Of a DNA stretch of 64,000 bases, positions 8,665 through 16,535 are shown piece by piece. The notes under the pieces were generated by a model. It was not told where the DNA came from. It worked only from the letters and a program-made list of their open reading frames with translations, and made no database searches. Every line of letters begins with the position of its first letter. The stretch's first letter is position 1. Both the position numbers and the translations under genes were made by a program. Source of the stretch: Cytobacillus luteolus (GTDB lineage Bacteria > Bacillota > Bacilli > Bacillales > Bacillaceae_L); the NCBI RefSeq assembly GCF_017873715.1, contig NZ_JAGGKM010000002.1:613417-677416 (forward strand), read 5' to 3'.

Positions 8665-9576
8665 ATGTTAAAACAGAAATTTGTGATGACAAATGGTGTA
8701 AGATTAAATGTAATGGTTACAGAAGAGGTATATACTGAAACGATTGTTTTTCTTCATTATAGTAGCGGTGATGTAACAGTTTGGAACTCATTACTTCCAT
8801 ATTTTAAGGATGAATACAATATTGTCATTCCTGATTTCCGTGGACATGGTGAAAGTGACAAGCCTGAAAGTGGCTATACAATGGATGATTTTGCGAATGA
8901 TTTACTTGGACTATTTGATGCACTAAAGCTGGAAAAAGTTCATATTGTCGGTAGTTCATTAGGGGTGGATGTAGCTGTAAAGGCTATTCCTAGTCTAGGC
9001 TCTAGAGTTTTATCTTTTATATGCGAAGGACCTCCCCAAAGTATGTTTGGTCCTTTCGGTGTATACAATCTTAGCGGGCAGGAAAAAGAGGAAAAAATAC
9101 AAGAGCTCCATTTGCAACGTCGTGTAAAACAATATCCAGAATACACTTCAAAGCATGAATTGATTGAGGCAGGTAAGGCAAATATTACAAATGCAGGACT
9201 TCCTTTAAATGAGTTTATCTCGACTACAATAGAAAATAATGTCACTGAAACAATCGAAGGAACGTTTCGTTGGAAAATGCCACGAGTAGTCATGGATGAA
9301 TTTATGGAAGATTTCTATCTGATTAATTTTGAAGAGCTTTTTAAGGAAATAACGTGTCCTGTATTATTTATTCCTAGTGAAGGCGAATGGGATAGTGAGA
9401 GTTTTCGAGAATTCATGGAAGAGTTGAAACAATGCCTACCCTATTTTAAAGCAGTTAAAATCCCTGGTGCTTCACATGCTTTTACGATGTTTTATCAATA
9501 TGATGAAATGGCAACTGAAATGAAAGCATTTTTTACTAAAATAAAAACTCTTCACCCAAAACAGGATACGCGATAA
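8665..9576 (+). CDS. Alpha/beta hydrolase
   Basis: 303-residue alpha/beta-hydrolase-fold enzyme. Conserved DFRGHGESDKP loop, nucleophile elbow G-S-S-L-G with Ser98, catalytic His271 in PGASHAF and a candidate acid around Asp243. Lack of a signal peptide means a cytoplasmic enzyme. The family includes esterases, C-C hydrolases and lactonases; no feature here selects one. AAGGATGAGACAAA precedes the ATG. It has its own transcript after the terminator of the WYL regulator. Confidence 0.85.
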   Translation: MLKQKFVMTNGVRLNVMVTEEVYTETIVFLHYSSGDVTVWNSLLPYFKDEYNIVIPDFRGHGESDKPESGYTMDDFANDLLGLFDALKLEKVHIVGSSLGVDVAVKAIPSLGSRVLSFICEGPPQSMFGPFGVYNLSGQEKEEKIQELHLQRRVKQYPEYTSKHELIEAGKANITNAGLPLNEFISTTIENNVTETIEGTFRWKMPRVVMDEFMEDFYLINFEELFKEITCPVLFIPSEGEWDSESFREFMEELKQCLPYFKAVKIPGASHAFTMFYQYDEMATEMKAFFTKIKTLHPKQDTR

Positions 9577-9632
9577 TTTAAGCAATAATTGGGAATTGTA
9601 ATGGTAGATATCTTTTCAAGGGGGAATAATCG

Positions 9633-9923
9633 TTGAAACTATCTATACAAGAAATTTCCGAATGGCTCAGAACGAACAATCAAAATGGGGTAATTGTAAT
9701 AAATGGTGTACCACATGAGGTAACCTTAACCATTGATGGTGATGTTACTTTAACTGGTGGAACATGGAAATGGGAAGAAACATCAGCACCTTCTTCACAT
9801 GGAGATTATGTAGTGGATGCAGATCAATTTGTAAAAACCTCTATAACAGAATTTCCAGCAATTAAAGAAGAAGAATGCTACCAATTTTACGGTAATGTAG
9901 ACGATTACCTAAACCTACCTTAA
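9633..9923 (+). CDS. Small hypothetical protein
   Basis: 96 residues from a TTG start with a good ribosome site (AAGGGGGAATAATCG). The first 15 residues look like a short helix (IQEISEWLRTN), followed by beta-rich sequence (GVIVINGVPHEVTLTIDGDVTLTGGTWKWEE) and an acidic end. No signal peptide or membrane segment. I do not recognise a family. It ends 9 bp from the convergent 50-residue gene. Confidence 0.65.
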   Translation: MKLSIQEISEWLRTNNQNGVIVINGVPHEVTLTIDGDVTLTGGTWKWEETSAPSSHGDYVVDADQFVKTSITEFPAIKEEECYQFYGNVDDYLNLP

Positions 9924-9932
9924 TGATTTCGA

Positions 9933-10085
9933 TTAGGAAATAGCTTTCTTTATAGTTACATCTCTTTCACTCTCAAGTAATTGATCAATGTCAATTCTAC
10001 GAATCACAGGAACATATTCTTTTTCTTTATAATCAAAAGCAGTGTTTTCTAATAGTTGATCAATATCAATACGGAGCATGTTCAT
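9933..10085 (-). CDS. 50-residue protein with a duplicated RIDIDQLLE motif
   Basis: Reading the minus strand gives a 50-codon frame from ATG 10085 to TAA 9933, with GAGGTGGTTAT as ribosome site. The nine residues RIDIDQLLE occur twice, at 5-13 and 30-38, separated by a charged linker (FDYKEKEYVPVI). The repeats differ in their codons, so the peptide and not just the DNA is kept. No membrane segment. It may be a small adaptor or oligomerising peptide; the function is unknown. A 12-bp inverted repeat lies just upstream. Confidence 0.7.
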   Translation of the reverse strand: MNMLRIDIDQLLENTAFDYKEKEYVPVIRRIDIDQLLESERDVTIKKAIS

Positions 10086-10099
10086 ATAACCACCTCATA

Positions 10100-10161
10100 A
10101 ACATTCTTTTCTAGGAGTTTTCCCTATTTTCGCTTCTGTTAAAACTTTCGAAAAGAATGTT
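10100..10161 (-). promoter_or_regulatory. Inverted repeat in the leader of the 50-residue gene
   Basis: AACATTCTTTTC (10100-10111) and GAAAAGAATGTT (10150-10161) are perfect 12-bp arms around a 38-nt loop, ending 14 bp before the ATG. There is no T-run for termination. It could be an operator pair or an RNA hairpin that shields the ribosome site. Confidence 0.45.
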
Positions 10162-10199
10162 CTTGTTATGGGGGTGGTTTTTAGTTTTGTTTTTATAAA

Positions 10200-10634
10200 T
10201 TAATAAAGCTTTTTTTCCATCAAAGTTGACACGTCTGTAAACCCTAGAGCTTTGTACAAATTATAAGCAGGGTTTCCTGAAAAAACATTTAGTTGAACTG
10301 TTTTGTAGCCTCTTTGTTTTAAGAAGGATAATGAATGTGTCATTATCCTTTTTCCATAGCCCTTTCCTCTATTTGCTGGTAAAATATAAAGCTCTAAAAT
10401 GATCCCTGTTGGTTCATTAAATAATGGGTGAACAGTTTCACCAACCAATATCCAACCTAATAATTTTCCTTGATGAATAGCAACAAAATAATAACTATTT
10501 CCTCCAAAGCTTGCCTTGATGTTAGGCACGTCATCGTAATGTTTTAAATAGCCTACAGTTGATTCTTCCTGTACTATCTTTTCATAACTCTTAATAATGG
10601 CCAGGTCTTTTTGTGTAGCAACTCTTATATACAT
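10200..10634 (-). CDS. GNAT-family N-acetyltransferase
   Basis: 144 residues from the ATG at 10634 (AAAGGAG eight bases before); the in-frame GTG at 10643 sits too close to that site. GNAT fold with acetyl-CoA loop NRGKGYGKRIM (motif A), central strand LELYILP and C-terminal NPAYNLYKALGF (motif B). These residues mark an active acetyltransferase. The acceptor substrate is unknown. Convergent with nothing; a Nudix gene lies upstream on the same strand with a 100-bp gap. Confidence 0.85.
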   Translation of the reverse strand: MYIRVATQKDLAIIKSYEKIVQEESTVGYLKHYDDVPNIKASFGGNSYYFVAIHQGKLLGWILVGETVHPLFNEPTGIILELYILPANRGKGYGKRIMTHSLSFLKQRGYKTVQLNVFSGNPAYNLYKALGFTDVSTLMEKKLY

Positions 10635-10735
10635 TTGGGACACTCCTTTGTCACTACAGATGAAACAACATCTTCATCTCTTTAATCATACTTTATTTTC
10701 CAGAGGTAAATTATGTGTAAAAAAAAGCCAACATT

Positions 10736-11167
10736 TTATGTTAGCTCTTTCAATCTGTTCTCTGCATGAGATATACTGTCTTTTGGCCAAATTGGCATAT
10801 CCTGATGATTCATCACCTCATCATAGGTCAGCCATAAAACGTCTGACACCTCATCTGGACAATTTGGTTTTGCATCTCCTTTTGCATATTCACAAAGGAA
10901 TACAATGTTAATCACATGCTCCCCTTTATCCGTTACAAATGATGTATTATGTAGATACGTGACTTTTTCTTTAACTTCAATATTTACTTCTTCAAGAATC
11001 TCCCGCTTAACTGTTCTCTCTAATATATCCTGTGAGTTTCCTTCCAGATCAACCTTACCACCGACTAAAGAAAGCATTCCACCAGCGTGCTCTTCCTTTT
11101 CACTACGTTTAATAATTAACCACTTATCCCCTTTAAAAACCGCACCTTCTACATTAACGATAAACAT
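10736..11167 (-). CDS. Nudix hydrolase
   Basis: 143 residues from ATG 11167 (AAAGGAGTGATTACG in front; a GTG at 11176 overlaps the ribosome site). The Nudix box spans about residues 36-63 with REILEE at 55-60, which binds the catalytic Mg ions; the box's last Gly is Asn here. Such enzymes cleave nucleoside diphosphate derivatives, often oxidised nucleotides. Substrate not deducible. Confidence 0.82.
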   Translation of the reverse strand: MFIVNVEGAVFKGDKWLIIKRSEKEEHAGGMLSLVGGKVDLEGNSQDILERTVKREILEEVNIEVKEKVTYLHNTSFVTDKGEHVINIVFLCEYAKGDAKPNCPDEVSDVLWLTYDEVMNHQDMPIWPKDSISHAENRLKELT

Positions 11168-11230
11168 CGTAATCACTCCTTTACTAATAATATACTAATC
11201 TATAACTGTAAAATTTTTCAATATAAAAAA

Positions 11231-11253
11231 ACCATATCCGATCATGATATGGT
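11231..11253 (-). terminator. Terminator of coaA
   Basis: ACCATATC / GATATGGT stem with 7-nt loop; on the minus strand a run of T follows directly. Confidence 0.8.
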
Positions 11254-11271
11254 TCTGTAAAATACGTTGTG

Positions 11272-12225
11272 TTAGATTGTTCTTAATTTAATACGGGACA
11301 CTGAATGGTTTGTCCCTTTTTCTAGAATCAAATTTGCTCTAGTACGAGTTGGTAATATATTTAGGCGTAAATTCTTACCGTTAATATTTGTCCAAATATC
11401 TGTTGCAAATTTTACAGCTTCTTCATCTGTTAAATGAGCATGGCGATGAAAATACGATTTAGGATTATTAAATGCTGTATTTCGTAAAATTTTGAAGCGA
11501 TCTATGTACCATTCTAATAAATTCTCTTCATCTGCATCTACGTAGATTGAGAAATCAAAGAAATCAGAAACAAACAGCGGTGAATGTGACTTTTTAGGCT
11601 TATTGGTTTGAACTTGTAATACATTGATTCCTTCAACAATCACAATATCTGGTTCAACAACGTGTTGAAACTCACCTTTTAAAATATCGTATTCTAAGTG
11701 GGAATAAATAGGTGCCTTTACCTCTTTTTTACCTGTCTTTAAATCCGCTAAAAATTGAATAAGCCTTCCTGTATCATAACTCTCAGGAAATCCTTTACGA
11801 TTCATGATTCCTCTCTCTTCAAGTATTTCATTCGGATAAAGGAATCCGTCCGTAGTAACTAGTTCTACTTTAGGATGTTCAGGAAAAGTGGATAGTAAAT
11901 GTTGAAGCAAACGGGCGGTTGTACTTTTGCCAACTGCTACACTTCCAGCAATCCCGATAATAAATGGGACTTTTTTTATACGATTATTAAGAAACGAAGT
12001 GGTAATTTGGTGACGATCCTTCGTTGCTAGTGAATATAAGTGTAAAAGACGTGTCAATGGGCGATAAATGTGTGTAACTTCATCCATTGATATTTGACGA
12101 TTAATTCCTTGTAAATCCTTTACTTCCTTTTCTGTAAGCGCTGTCGTAGAAGTTGTGTCAAAGCTTGCCCACTCTTCTCGGTCAAATGTTGTATAGGGTA
12201 AAGTATAATTTAAATCTTTCAGCAT
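11272..12225 (-). CDS. coaA: Type I pantothenate kinase
   Basis: 317 residues, the usual length of bacterial CoaA. It phosphorylates pantothenate with ATP, the first and feedback-regulated step of coenzyme A synthesis. P-loop GSVAVGKS at 94-101 with Lys100, the TTDGFLYPN motif and the [14 protein letters not shown] segment are typical for the PRK/CoaA family, and the C-terminal [16 protein letters not shown] motif is characteristic. Monocistronic with its own terminator. Upstream is an AT-rich divergent promoter region shared with the thioredoxin-like gene. Confidence 0.95.
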   Translation of the reverse strand: MLKDLNYTLPYTTFDREEWASFDTTSTTALTEKEVKDLQGINRQISMDEVTHIYRPLTRLLHLYSLATKDRHQITTSFLNNRIKKVPFIIGIAGSVAVGKSTTARLLQHLLSTFPEHPKVELVTTDGFLYPNEILEERGIMNRKGFPESYDTGRLIQFLADLKTGKKEVKAPIYSHLEYDILKGEFQHVVEPDIVIVEGINVLQVQTNKPKKSHSPLFVSDFFDFSIYVDADEENLLEWYIDRFKILRNTAFNNPKSYFHRHAHLTDEEAVKFATDIWTNINGKNLRLNILPTRTRANLILEKGTNHSVSRIKLRTI

Positions 12226-12397
12226 ATTAGCACCTTTCTGTCTGAAGCCATTAGTTTGCTCTATAATTTCAATAATACCTACTATTTTCTCATGTTTGAA
12301 GACAAAATAGTAGAAGTTATTTACATTTTACGCTATTTTAAATGTAATTCTAAATAAAAAAGGATACAATCTGAGATTACCATAAGGAGGAATAGAA

Positions 12398-12970
12398 ATG
12401 AAGAATTTAAACTCGTGGTTTGAAAAAGGATTAAATGCCCATACCTATATTTCAAGCATGAAAGTCCATCAAGAAAATTTATTAAATGTATATAATCATA
12501 TTCAAGTTCAGGTCAATAATGAGGAACTTGATTTTTTACATACACTTCAAACAAAGGATTTAAAAGCTGTAATATTAACAGCTGATTGGTGTGGTGACGC
12601 GATGGTGAACCTTCCTATTTTCCTAAGGCTAGCAAATGAAGGGTTGATTGAAACCCGCTACTTAAACAGAGATGATAATTTAGATCTAATGGACCAGTAC
12701 TTAACAAATGGAACAGCAAGGTCCATTCCAATTATCATATTACTTGATAAAGAAGGTAACGAGATTGGGAAATGGGGGCCAAGAGCACCTTATGTACAAG
12801 ATCTTGTCACTACACTAAAAGAAGAAGTTCCGTCCAAAGAGTCACCTGAATATGAGCAAGCTTTTAAACAATTTATATCTACTTTAACTGCACAGTTTGC
12901 AACCGATGAACATCTTTGGAATGAAGTAAAGAAAGATTTAATTTCATTTCTTAAGGGTGTGAGTGTATAA
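12398..12970 (+). CDS. Thioredoxin-fold protein (Thioredoxin_9 type)
   Basis: 190 residues. The thioredoxin-fold core holds TADWCGDA with a single Cys65 and no second cysteine in the C-x-x-C position (WCGDAMV), followed by the cis-Pro motif RSIPIIILLDKEG. This is the pattern of the thioredoxin_9 family, common in Bacillus, with probable monothiol chemistry. ATAAGGAGGAATAGAA precedes the ATG. No signal peptide. Physiological partner unknown. Its terminator has an unusually long loop. Confidence 0.85.
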   Translation: MKNLNSWFEKGLNAHTYISSMKVHQENLLNVYNHIQVQVNNEELDFLHTLQTKDLKAVILTADWCGDAMVNLPIFLRLANEGLIETRYLNRDDNLDLMDQYLTNGTARSIPIIILLDKEGNEIGKWGPRAPYVQDLVTTLKEEVPSKESPEYEQAFKQFISTLTAQFATDEHLWNEVKKDLISFLKGVSV

Positions 12971-13001
12971 CTTTCTCATGATAACCATACAATAGAAACA
13001 A

Positions 13002-13065
13002 GGGTCATCCACCTCTATCTAATCGCCTCGTTGCGGGACTAACCAGAACGGTATGTGGATGGCCC
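13002..13065 (+). terminator. Long-loop terminator-like hairpin
   Basis: GGGTCATCCAC (13002-13012) pairs with GTGGATGGCCC (13055-13065; one G-U pair), followed by TATTTTTATTT. The loop is 42 nt and contains CGCCTCGTTGCGGG, which can form its own small stem. It acts as a terminator by position and T-run; the large ordered loop suggests a structured RNA or inserted palindrome. Confidence 0.6.
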
Positions 13066-13158
13066 TATTTTTATTTAGGAAAAAGCTAATGGCACCTAAC
13101 CTGTGAAAGTGACTACATAATATGATATGGTTATTAAAAAGCACTAGGAGGAAATGCC

Positions 13159-13389
13159 ATGTCTACATGTAACATTGACCACTCATTAGAAGACGTTCTA
13201 AAAAAACTCGAAAGCCAAAAAACCTCTTTACCACATTCATTATATGAAGAAATAGAAGCTTTCTTATCTAGCAAACTAGACCAAGAAACACTAAATAAAG
13301 TATTTCACCTTCTCAAGAAATATGATTTAGCTTCAGAAATGGAGCAAAGTGAAAGAAATAAAAAGCTCACTACCATACTTAATCTATAG
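13159..13389 (+). CDS. Small conserved Bacillus protein of unknown function
   Basis: 76 residues, ATG preceded by CTAGGAGGAAATGCC. Predicted almost fully helical (LEDVLKKLESQKTSLPHSLYE, then LDQETLNKVFHLLKKYDLAS). One Cys near the N-terminus. The pattern fits small group-specific proteins annotated in Bacillus without function. Followed by a strong bidirectional terminator. Confidence 0.75.
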   Translation: MSTCNIDHSLEDVLKKLESQKTSLPHSLYEEIEAFLSSKLDQETLNKVFHLLKKYDLASEMEQSERNKKLTTILNL

Positions 13390-13426
13390 AAGATGTTGCG
13401 CCTTTGAAATATTGTTGCATAATGTC

Positions 13427-13451
13427 AAAAAGCCACTGAACGTGGCTTTTT
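13427..13451. terminator. Bidirectional terminator
   Basis: AAAAAGCCAC / GTGGCTTTTT with 5-nt loop between convergent genes. Confidence 0.88.
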
Positions 13452-13892
13452 CTATTTCACTTCATATCCCGCTAATTGTTCACCCCAAGGAGCAATTCCC
13501 CTATCCACGAAACCTATTGATTTGTATAAGTTATGAACTGCAGTGTTTTGCTGGTGATACCCCACCATAATCAGTTGACAGTTAGGCTTTTTCATTAGGT
13601 TATTAAGAACTTCTTTTATTGCATGTTTTCCATAACCCTTGCCTTGCTGTTTCTCGTCAATCATAAGACGATATATCCAATAATTATTGTCATCTGGATC
13701 AAGACCATACATTGTAAATCCAACCATTTGATTGTCATGATAAATTGCTAAGGCTTCAAAATTGTTTAAGAATTGGACTTCCGCAATTGAATAAAGGTTA
13801 GAGGAAACAAACTTTTGCTGTTCTAAACTTACTTTCAAATCAATACAATCTTCCCAATTTTCTCTTGTTATCTTTTGTAAGGTGATTGACAC
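13452..13892 (-). CDS. GNAT acetyltransferase, BltD/spermidine acetyltransferase-like
   Basis: 146 residues from a GTG start with GGAGGAGAACCTTAA. Features VGFTMYGLDPDDN, WIYRLMIDEKQQGKGYGKHAI (acetyl-CoA loop) and AVHNLYKSIGF match the polyamine N-acetyltransferase branch that includes B. subtilis BltD, which has the same GFAMYGL and RFFIDERYQGKG motifs. It probably acetylates spermidine or a similar amine with acetyl-CoA. Alone on its transcript. Confidence 0.78.
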   Translation of the reverse strand: MSITLQKITRENWEDCIDLKVSLEQQKFVSSNLYSIAEVQFLNNFEALAIYHDNQMVGFTMYGLDPDDNNYWIYRLMIDEKQQGKGYGKHAIKEVLNNLMKKPNCQLIMVGYHQQNTAVHNLYKSIGFVDRGIAPWGEQLAGYEVK

Positions 13893-14087
13893 TTAAGGTT
13901 CTCCTCCATTGTAAGGTTTCAATGAAATTATAAATCTATATTTACTCATGTATTTTAACTCACCTTTCCATTATTTGCACATGAGTTTTTTTCACAAAAT
14001 AAGTAGTCAATGTAATTAGAAGTATGCAAATACCCCAGGTCCGTAACGGCGGATTCATCAATTTTAGAAAAATGGACTATCGCCCAA

Positions 14088-14115
14088 ACCAAACAACCTC
14101 CTCCTCCATAGTCTA
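14088..14115 (+). promoter_or_regulatory. Putative sigma-K-type promoter of the first YjcZ gene
   Basis: CATAGTCTA at 14107-14115 matches the CATAnnnTA -10 pattern of late mother-cell sigma-K promoters; an AC lies 17 bases upstream (14088-14089). The same -10 pattern occurs before the other three spore-type genes of this window. Confidence 0.5.
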
Positions 14116-14147
14116 TAATTGTATAACACATATGGAGGTGTTACGAA

Positions 14148-14234
14148 ATGAGTGGAGTTGGTTATGGCAGCGGATTTGCTTTAATCGTTGTGTTGTTCAT
14201 TTTGCTAATCGTTATCGGAACAGCATATGTGTAA
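14148..14234 (+). CDS. YjcZ family sporulation protein
   Basis: 28-residue protein: MSGVGYGSGFALIVVLFILL then IVIGTAYV. Short Gly/Tyr head and one hydrophobic helix, the hallmark of YjcZ-type sporulation proteins of Bacillaceae, which are associated with the spore envelope. ATG preceded by ATGGAGGTGTTACGAA. Followed after 57 bp by a longer relative, with which it likely shares a transcript. Confidence 0.88.
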   Translation: MSGVGYGSGFALIVVLFILLIVIGTAYV

Positions 14235-14291
14235 GTATGAGTGACAGAATGAATCTGATGAAAAAAAAACTATTAAGGAGTGAATAAATCT

Positions 14292-14423
14292 ATGCATATG
14301 TATCATGGATGTGGGTATGGTTATGGAGCACCTGTAGCTGGAGTTGGAACTGGTGTTGGAGGTTTCGCACTAATCGTAGTGCTATTTATACTTCTAATCA
14401 TCGTTGGAGCTGCTTGGGCTTAA
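14292..14423 (+). CDS. YjcZ-like sporulation protein, longer variant
   Basis: 43 residues with a Gly/Tyr/His-rich head (MHMYHGCGYGYGAPVAGVG) containing one Cys, and the same hydrophobic tail FALIVVLFILLIIVGAAWA as the neighbouring YjcZ protein. AAGGAG lies 12 bases upstream. No own promoter is evident, so it is probably the second gene of the unit. The head adds an extra metal- or disulfide-capable segment compared with the 28-residue paralogs. Confidence 0.85.
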   Translation: MHMYHGCGYGYGAPVAGVGTGVGGFALIVVLFILLIIVGAAWA

Positions 14424-14450
14424 GTAAATAAATCCTAGGAATATATAAAG

Positions 14451-14471
14451 CCCCATCCTTTTTGGATGGGG
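14451..14471 (+). terminator. Terminator of the YjcZ unit
   Basis: CCCCATCC / GGATGGGG with TTTTT loop, followed by TTTTATTTTT. Confidence 0.88.
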
Positions 14472-14546
14472 TTTTATTTTTCTATTTCCATTATCTTTCT
14501 CTAAATATACTCTTTTTTTTGCATAAAAAAGGCATTTGCCCCATGC

Positions 14547-14572
14547 ACATTTGCCCCATAATACATAGGCTA
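14547..14572 (+). promoter_or_regulatory. Putative sigma-K-type promoter of the Gly/His-rich gene
   Basis: CATAGGCTA at 14564-14572 fits CATAnnnTA with an AC (14547-14548) 15 bases upstream. Upstream GGCATTTGCCCC resembles GGCATTTATCCC before the YjcZ gene at 24.4 kb. Confidence 0.5.
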
Positions 14573-14621
14573 CTATGTATATATCTTTATTAATTATGTA
14601 ATCTCAGGAGGAGAATAGAAA

Positions 14622-14924
14622 ATGAATCAACAATTTTATGGCACACCAATGAATCAAAATGATGAGCGCTTTGGACCGTTAGGAGCAGGATTACTTGGCT
14701 TCGGCTTAGGGGCATTAGGTAGTGGGTTAGCTGGTCCAGGTTACGGAGGCTTCGGATATCCGGGTTATGGATATGGATACGGAACACCTGGATATGGTTA
14801 TGGTTTTGGTCATGGTTATGGCTATCCTGGTTATGGTTATGGTCACCATCATCATCATCATCATGGACACCACCATGGGCATCACGGATACGGACACCAT
14901 CACGGATACGGATACGGAAGATAA
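14622..14924 (+). CDS. Gly/Tyr/His-rich spore coat-like protein
   Basis: 100 residues. Residues 1-20 are polar (MNQQFYGTPMNQNDERFGPL), 21-42 form a Gly/Leu/Ala-rich segment, then come YGYG/PGYG repeats and a histidine-rich end with seven consecutive His and several HHGHH groups. Such low-complexity, tyrosine-rich proteins are typical of Bacillus spore coats and can be oxidatively cross-linked; the His cluster should bind metals such as Zn, Ni or Cu. AGGAGGAGAATAGAAA precedes the ATG. The sigma-K-like promoter supports late sporulation expression. Confidence 0.82.
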   Translation: MNQQFYGTPMNQNDERFGPLGAGLLGFGLGALGSGLAGPGYGGFGYPGYGYGYGTPGYGYGFGHGYGYPGYGYGHHHHHHHGHHHGHHGYGHHHGYGYGR

Positions 14925-14927
14925 CAT

Positions 14928-14963
14928 AAAAAAAGAAGGCAGCAGATCAGTTCTGATGCCTTT
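14928..14963. terminator. Terminator between convergent genes
   Basis: AAGGCA / TGCCTT outer stem and TCAG/CTGA inner stem with a bulge, flanked by A-run and T-run. Confidence 0.65.
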
Positions 14964-14968
14964 TTTAC

Positions 14969-16210
14969 TTATTTAATTTCTTCTGTTCGTTCATATCTAG
15001 AATCTAAATAATCTACAATATGAATTAAATACCCCTCTACTGTTTTAGGAGCTATATTTGCACCCCATTCTAGCTTACCATGGTGACATAAAATGGCATG
15101 CTGCAGCCTGTGAATGTCCTCCAAAGTCATTGCGATATTCTCTGTCTCAATTATTTTTGAAACTAACATGACACCATAAGGGATATGACCTACTAATACT
15201 CCTAAATCATCCATTGTAATACCTGTTGGCTTACGGTTTGCTAATGAAGATTGATCAGCTGTTGGATATAAGAATGCAAATTCCCTCGTCCCCTTGCCAG
15301 CATGATGATATTCCATTAACTTGCCAAGATCATGATAAAAAATCGCACACATGAGTAATGAATAATCAACTTCTTCATCCCGATTCTTGGCCATTCCATA
15401 AAACATTGTATACAAATGATCAATTGAATCCTTCCACACTAAGTTACGTGGATTGCCTCCTGGTGTATCGGAATTGAGGTCCTTCCACAACTCCTGCTTG
15501 TACACCTTCTCAACTTGATTAATCAGTTTAAGAACTGCCTTATAATGATCATTCTCATGAACTAAAATGTATCTTGCTAATCTCATCAAGCCAACCGTAT
15601 GCTTTAAAAGTCCCCCTAAATAAGCATGATGATGGCCCATTGCTGCAGGACGTATGCTGAATTCTGTCCAAAAACGCTTCATTGCAGCAAGACTTATCGT
15701 TCGGTATGGTTCCTCAAGTACATTTAAATAATGATGCAATTCAACCGTAAAATCCTCTAATGACTGCTGAGTGCAAGCAATTAGGCTAAATGGATCTACC
15801 TCATTTTCACAAGGATTCATCTCATTAATTGTTATTGATTTAAATCCTTTGTACTCCTCAACTTTCCCAGAAATTTCAAAAACACTGTTATTTTCAAGGA
15901 TAGGTGTATATCGATCCACTGCACCATTATTGTCCCACATTTTTGCATTATACGTCCCTAAGTGATTGGATAATTTCATTTTAAAATAGGGCTTTGGGCT
16001 AGCACCCTGGGTACGCTCAACCTTAAATTCATTTAAAAGAAAGGTTACTCTATCTACATTCTCTCCATGTGTTTGCGTTTCTAGAGAAAAACCTTCCGTA
16101 TTTATCGAAAAATCAGGAACTGGAAAATCCTTTAATATAGCTGCTCTATTTTCGTTGTTAATTGAATCATGTACCGGAACAATTCCGTAAAAATAATGAC
16201 TCATCGACAT
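14969..16210 (-). CDS. OB-fold/HD-domain nuclease related to YhaM
   Basis: 413 residues, about 100 longer than the 3'-5' exoribonuclease YhaM. An OB-fold nucleic-acid-binding region (about 50-130, YFKMKLSNHLGTYNAKMWD) is followed by an HD phosphohydrolase domain: HHHAYLGGLLKHTVG at 193-207 and the metal-binding His293-Asp294 in FYHDLGKLMEYHH. An insert of about 65 residues separates the two HD halves (220-285), which YhaM lacks. Likely a single-strand-specific nuclease in RNA or DNA turnover. ATG 16210 has AAGGGAGTGATTTGA before it. Confidence 0.78.
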   Translation of the reverse strand: MSMSHYFYGIVPVHDSINNENRAAILKDFPVPDFSINTEGFSLETQTHGENVDRVTFLLNEFKVERTQGASPKPYFKMKLSNHLGTYNAKMWDNNGAVDRYTPILENNSVFEISGKVEEYKGFKSITINEMNPCENEVDPFSLIACTQQSLEDFTVELHHYLNVLEEPYRTISLAAMKRFWTEFSIRPAAMGHHHAYLGGLLKHTVGLMRLARYILVHENDHYKAVLKLINQVEKVYKQELWKDLNSDTPGGNPRNLVWKDSIDHLYTMFYGMAKNRDEEVDYSLLMCAIFYHDLGKLMEYHHAGKGTREFAFLYPTADQSSLANRKPTGITMDDLGVLVGHIPYGVMLVSKIIETENIAMTLEDIHRLQHAILCHHGKLEWGANIAPKTVEGYLIHIVDYLDSRYERTEEIK

Positions 16211-16356
16211 TCAAATCACTCCCTTGAGTATAAACCATTCATTTTTTATATTAATTTTCTGGAAATTTATTCCTAATCATATTTTCGGATAAGGATTACA
16301 TAAAACATTTTATAAAACCTATACTACCAATGATACTATAAAATGGAGATGATGAA

Positions 16357-16503
16357 ATGGGTAGAACAAAACGTGGAAATGCAAATGCTCAACGTAATAA
16401 TAATGCTAAAAAAGGAAACAGAATTAGTAGCGAAATGGTTGAATTTGCTGCTTACACAGATGTGAAAGCCGAAAAACAAAACGTACTTGATGAGAAAAAG
16501 TAA
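16357..16503 (+). CDS. 48-residue basic protein, possibly spore-associated
   Basis: MGRTKRGNANAQRNNNAKKG then an amphipathic SSEMVEFAAYTDVKAEKQN part. ATG with GGAGATGATGAA upstream, TAA at 16501. The Asn/Lys/Arg-rich head and lack of hydrophobic core resemble small acid-soluble or other minor spore proteins, but I cannot assign it to a named Ssp family. A hairpin follows. Confidence 0.68.
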   Translation: MGRTKRGNANAQRNNNAKKGNRISSEMVEFAAYTDVKAEKQNVLDEKK

Positions 16504-16511
16504 AAATATAT

Positions 16512-16531
16512 CGCCTAGGTTTTCCTAGGCG
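16512..16531. terminator. Hairpin between convergent genes
   Basis: Perfect CGCCTAGG/CCTAGGCG stem with a TTTT loop. The T-rich stretch is better on the minus strand (ATATATTTTTA), so it may mainly serve the PPOX gene. Confidence 0.65.
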
Positions 16532-16535
16532 AATC

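Noticed and set aside
14024..14287. 87-residue frame over the first YjcZ gene
   Set aside because: Shadow in another frame; the real gene is the 28-codon frame with ATGGAGGTG.
14727..14927. Met/Val/Ser-rich frames opposite the Gly/His-rich gene
   Set aside because: Antisense shadows created by GGTTATGG repeats.
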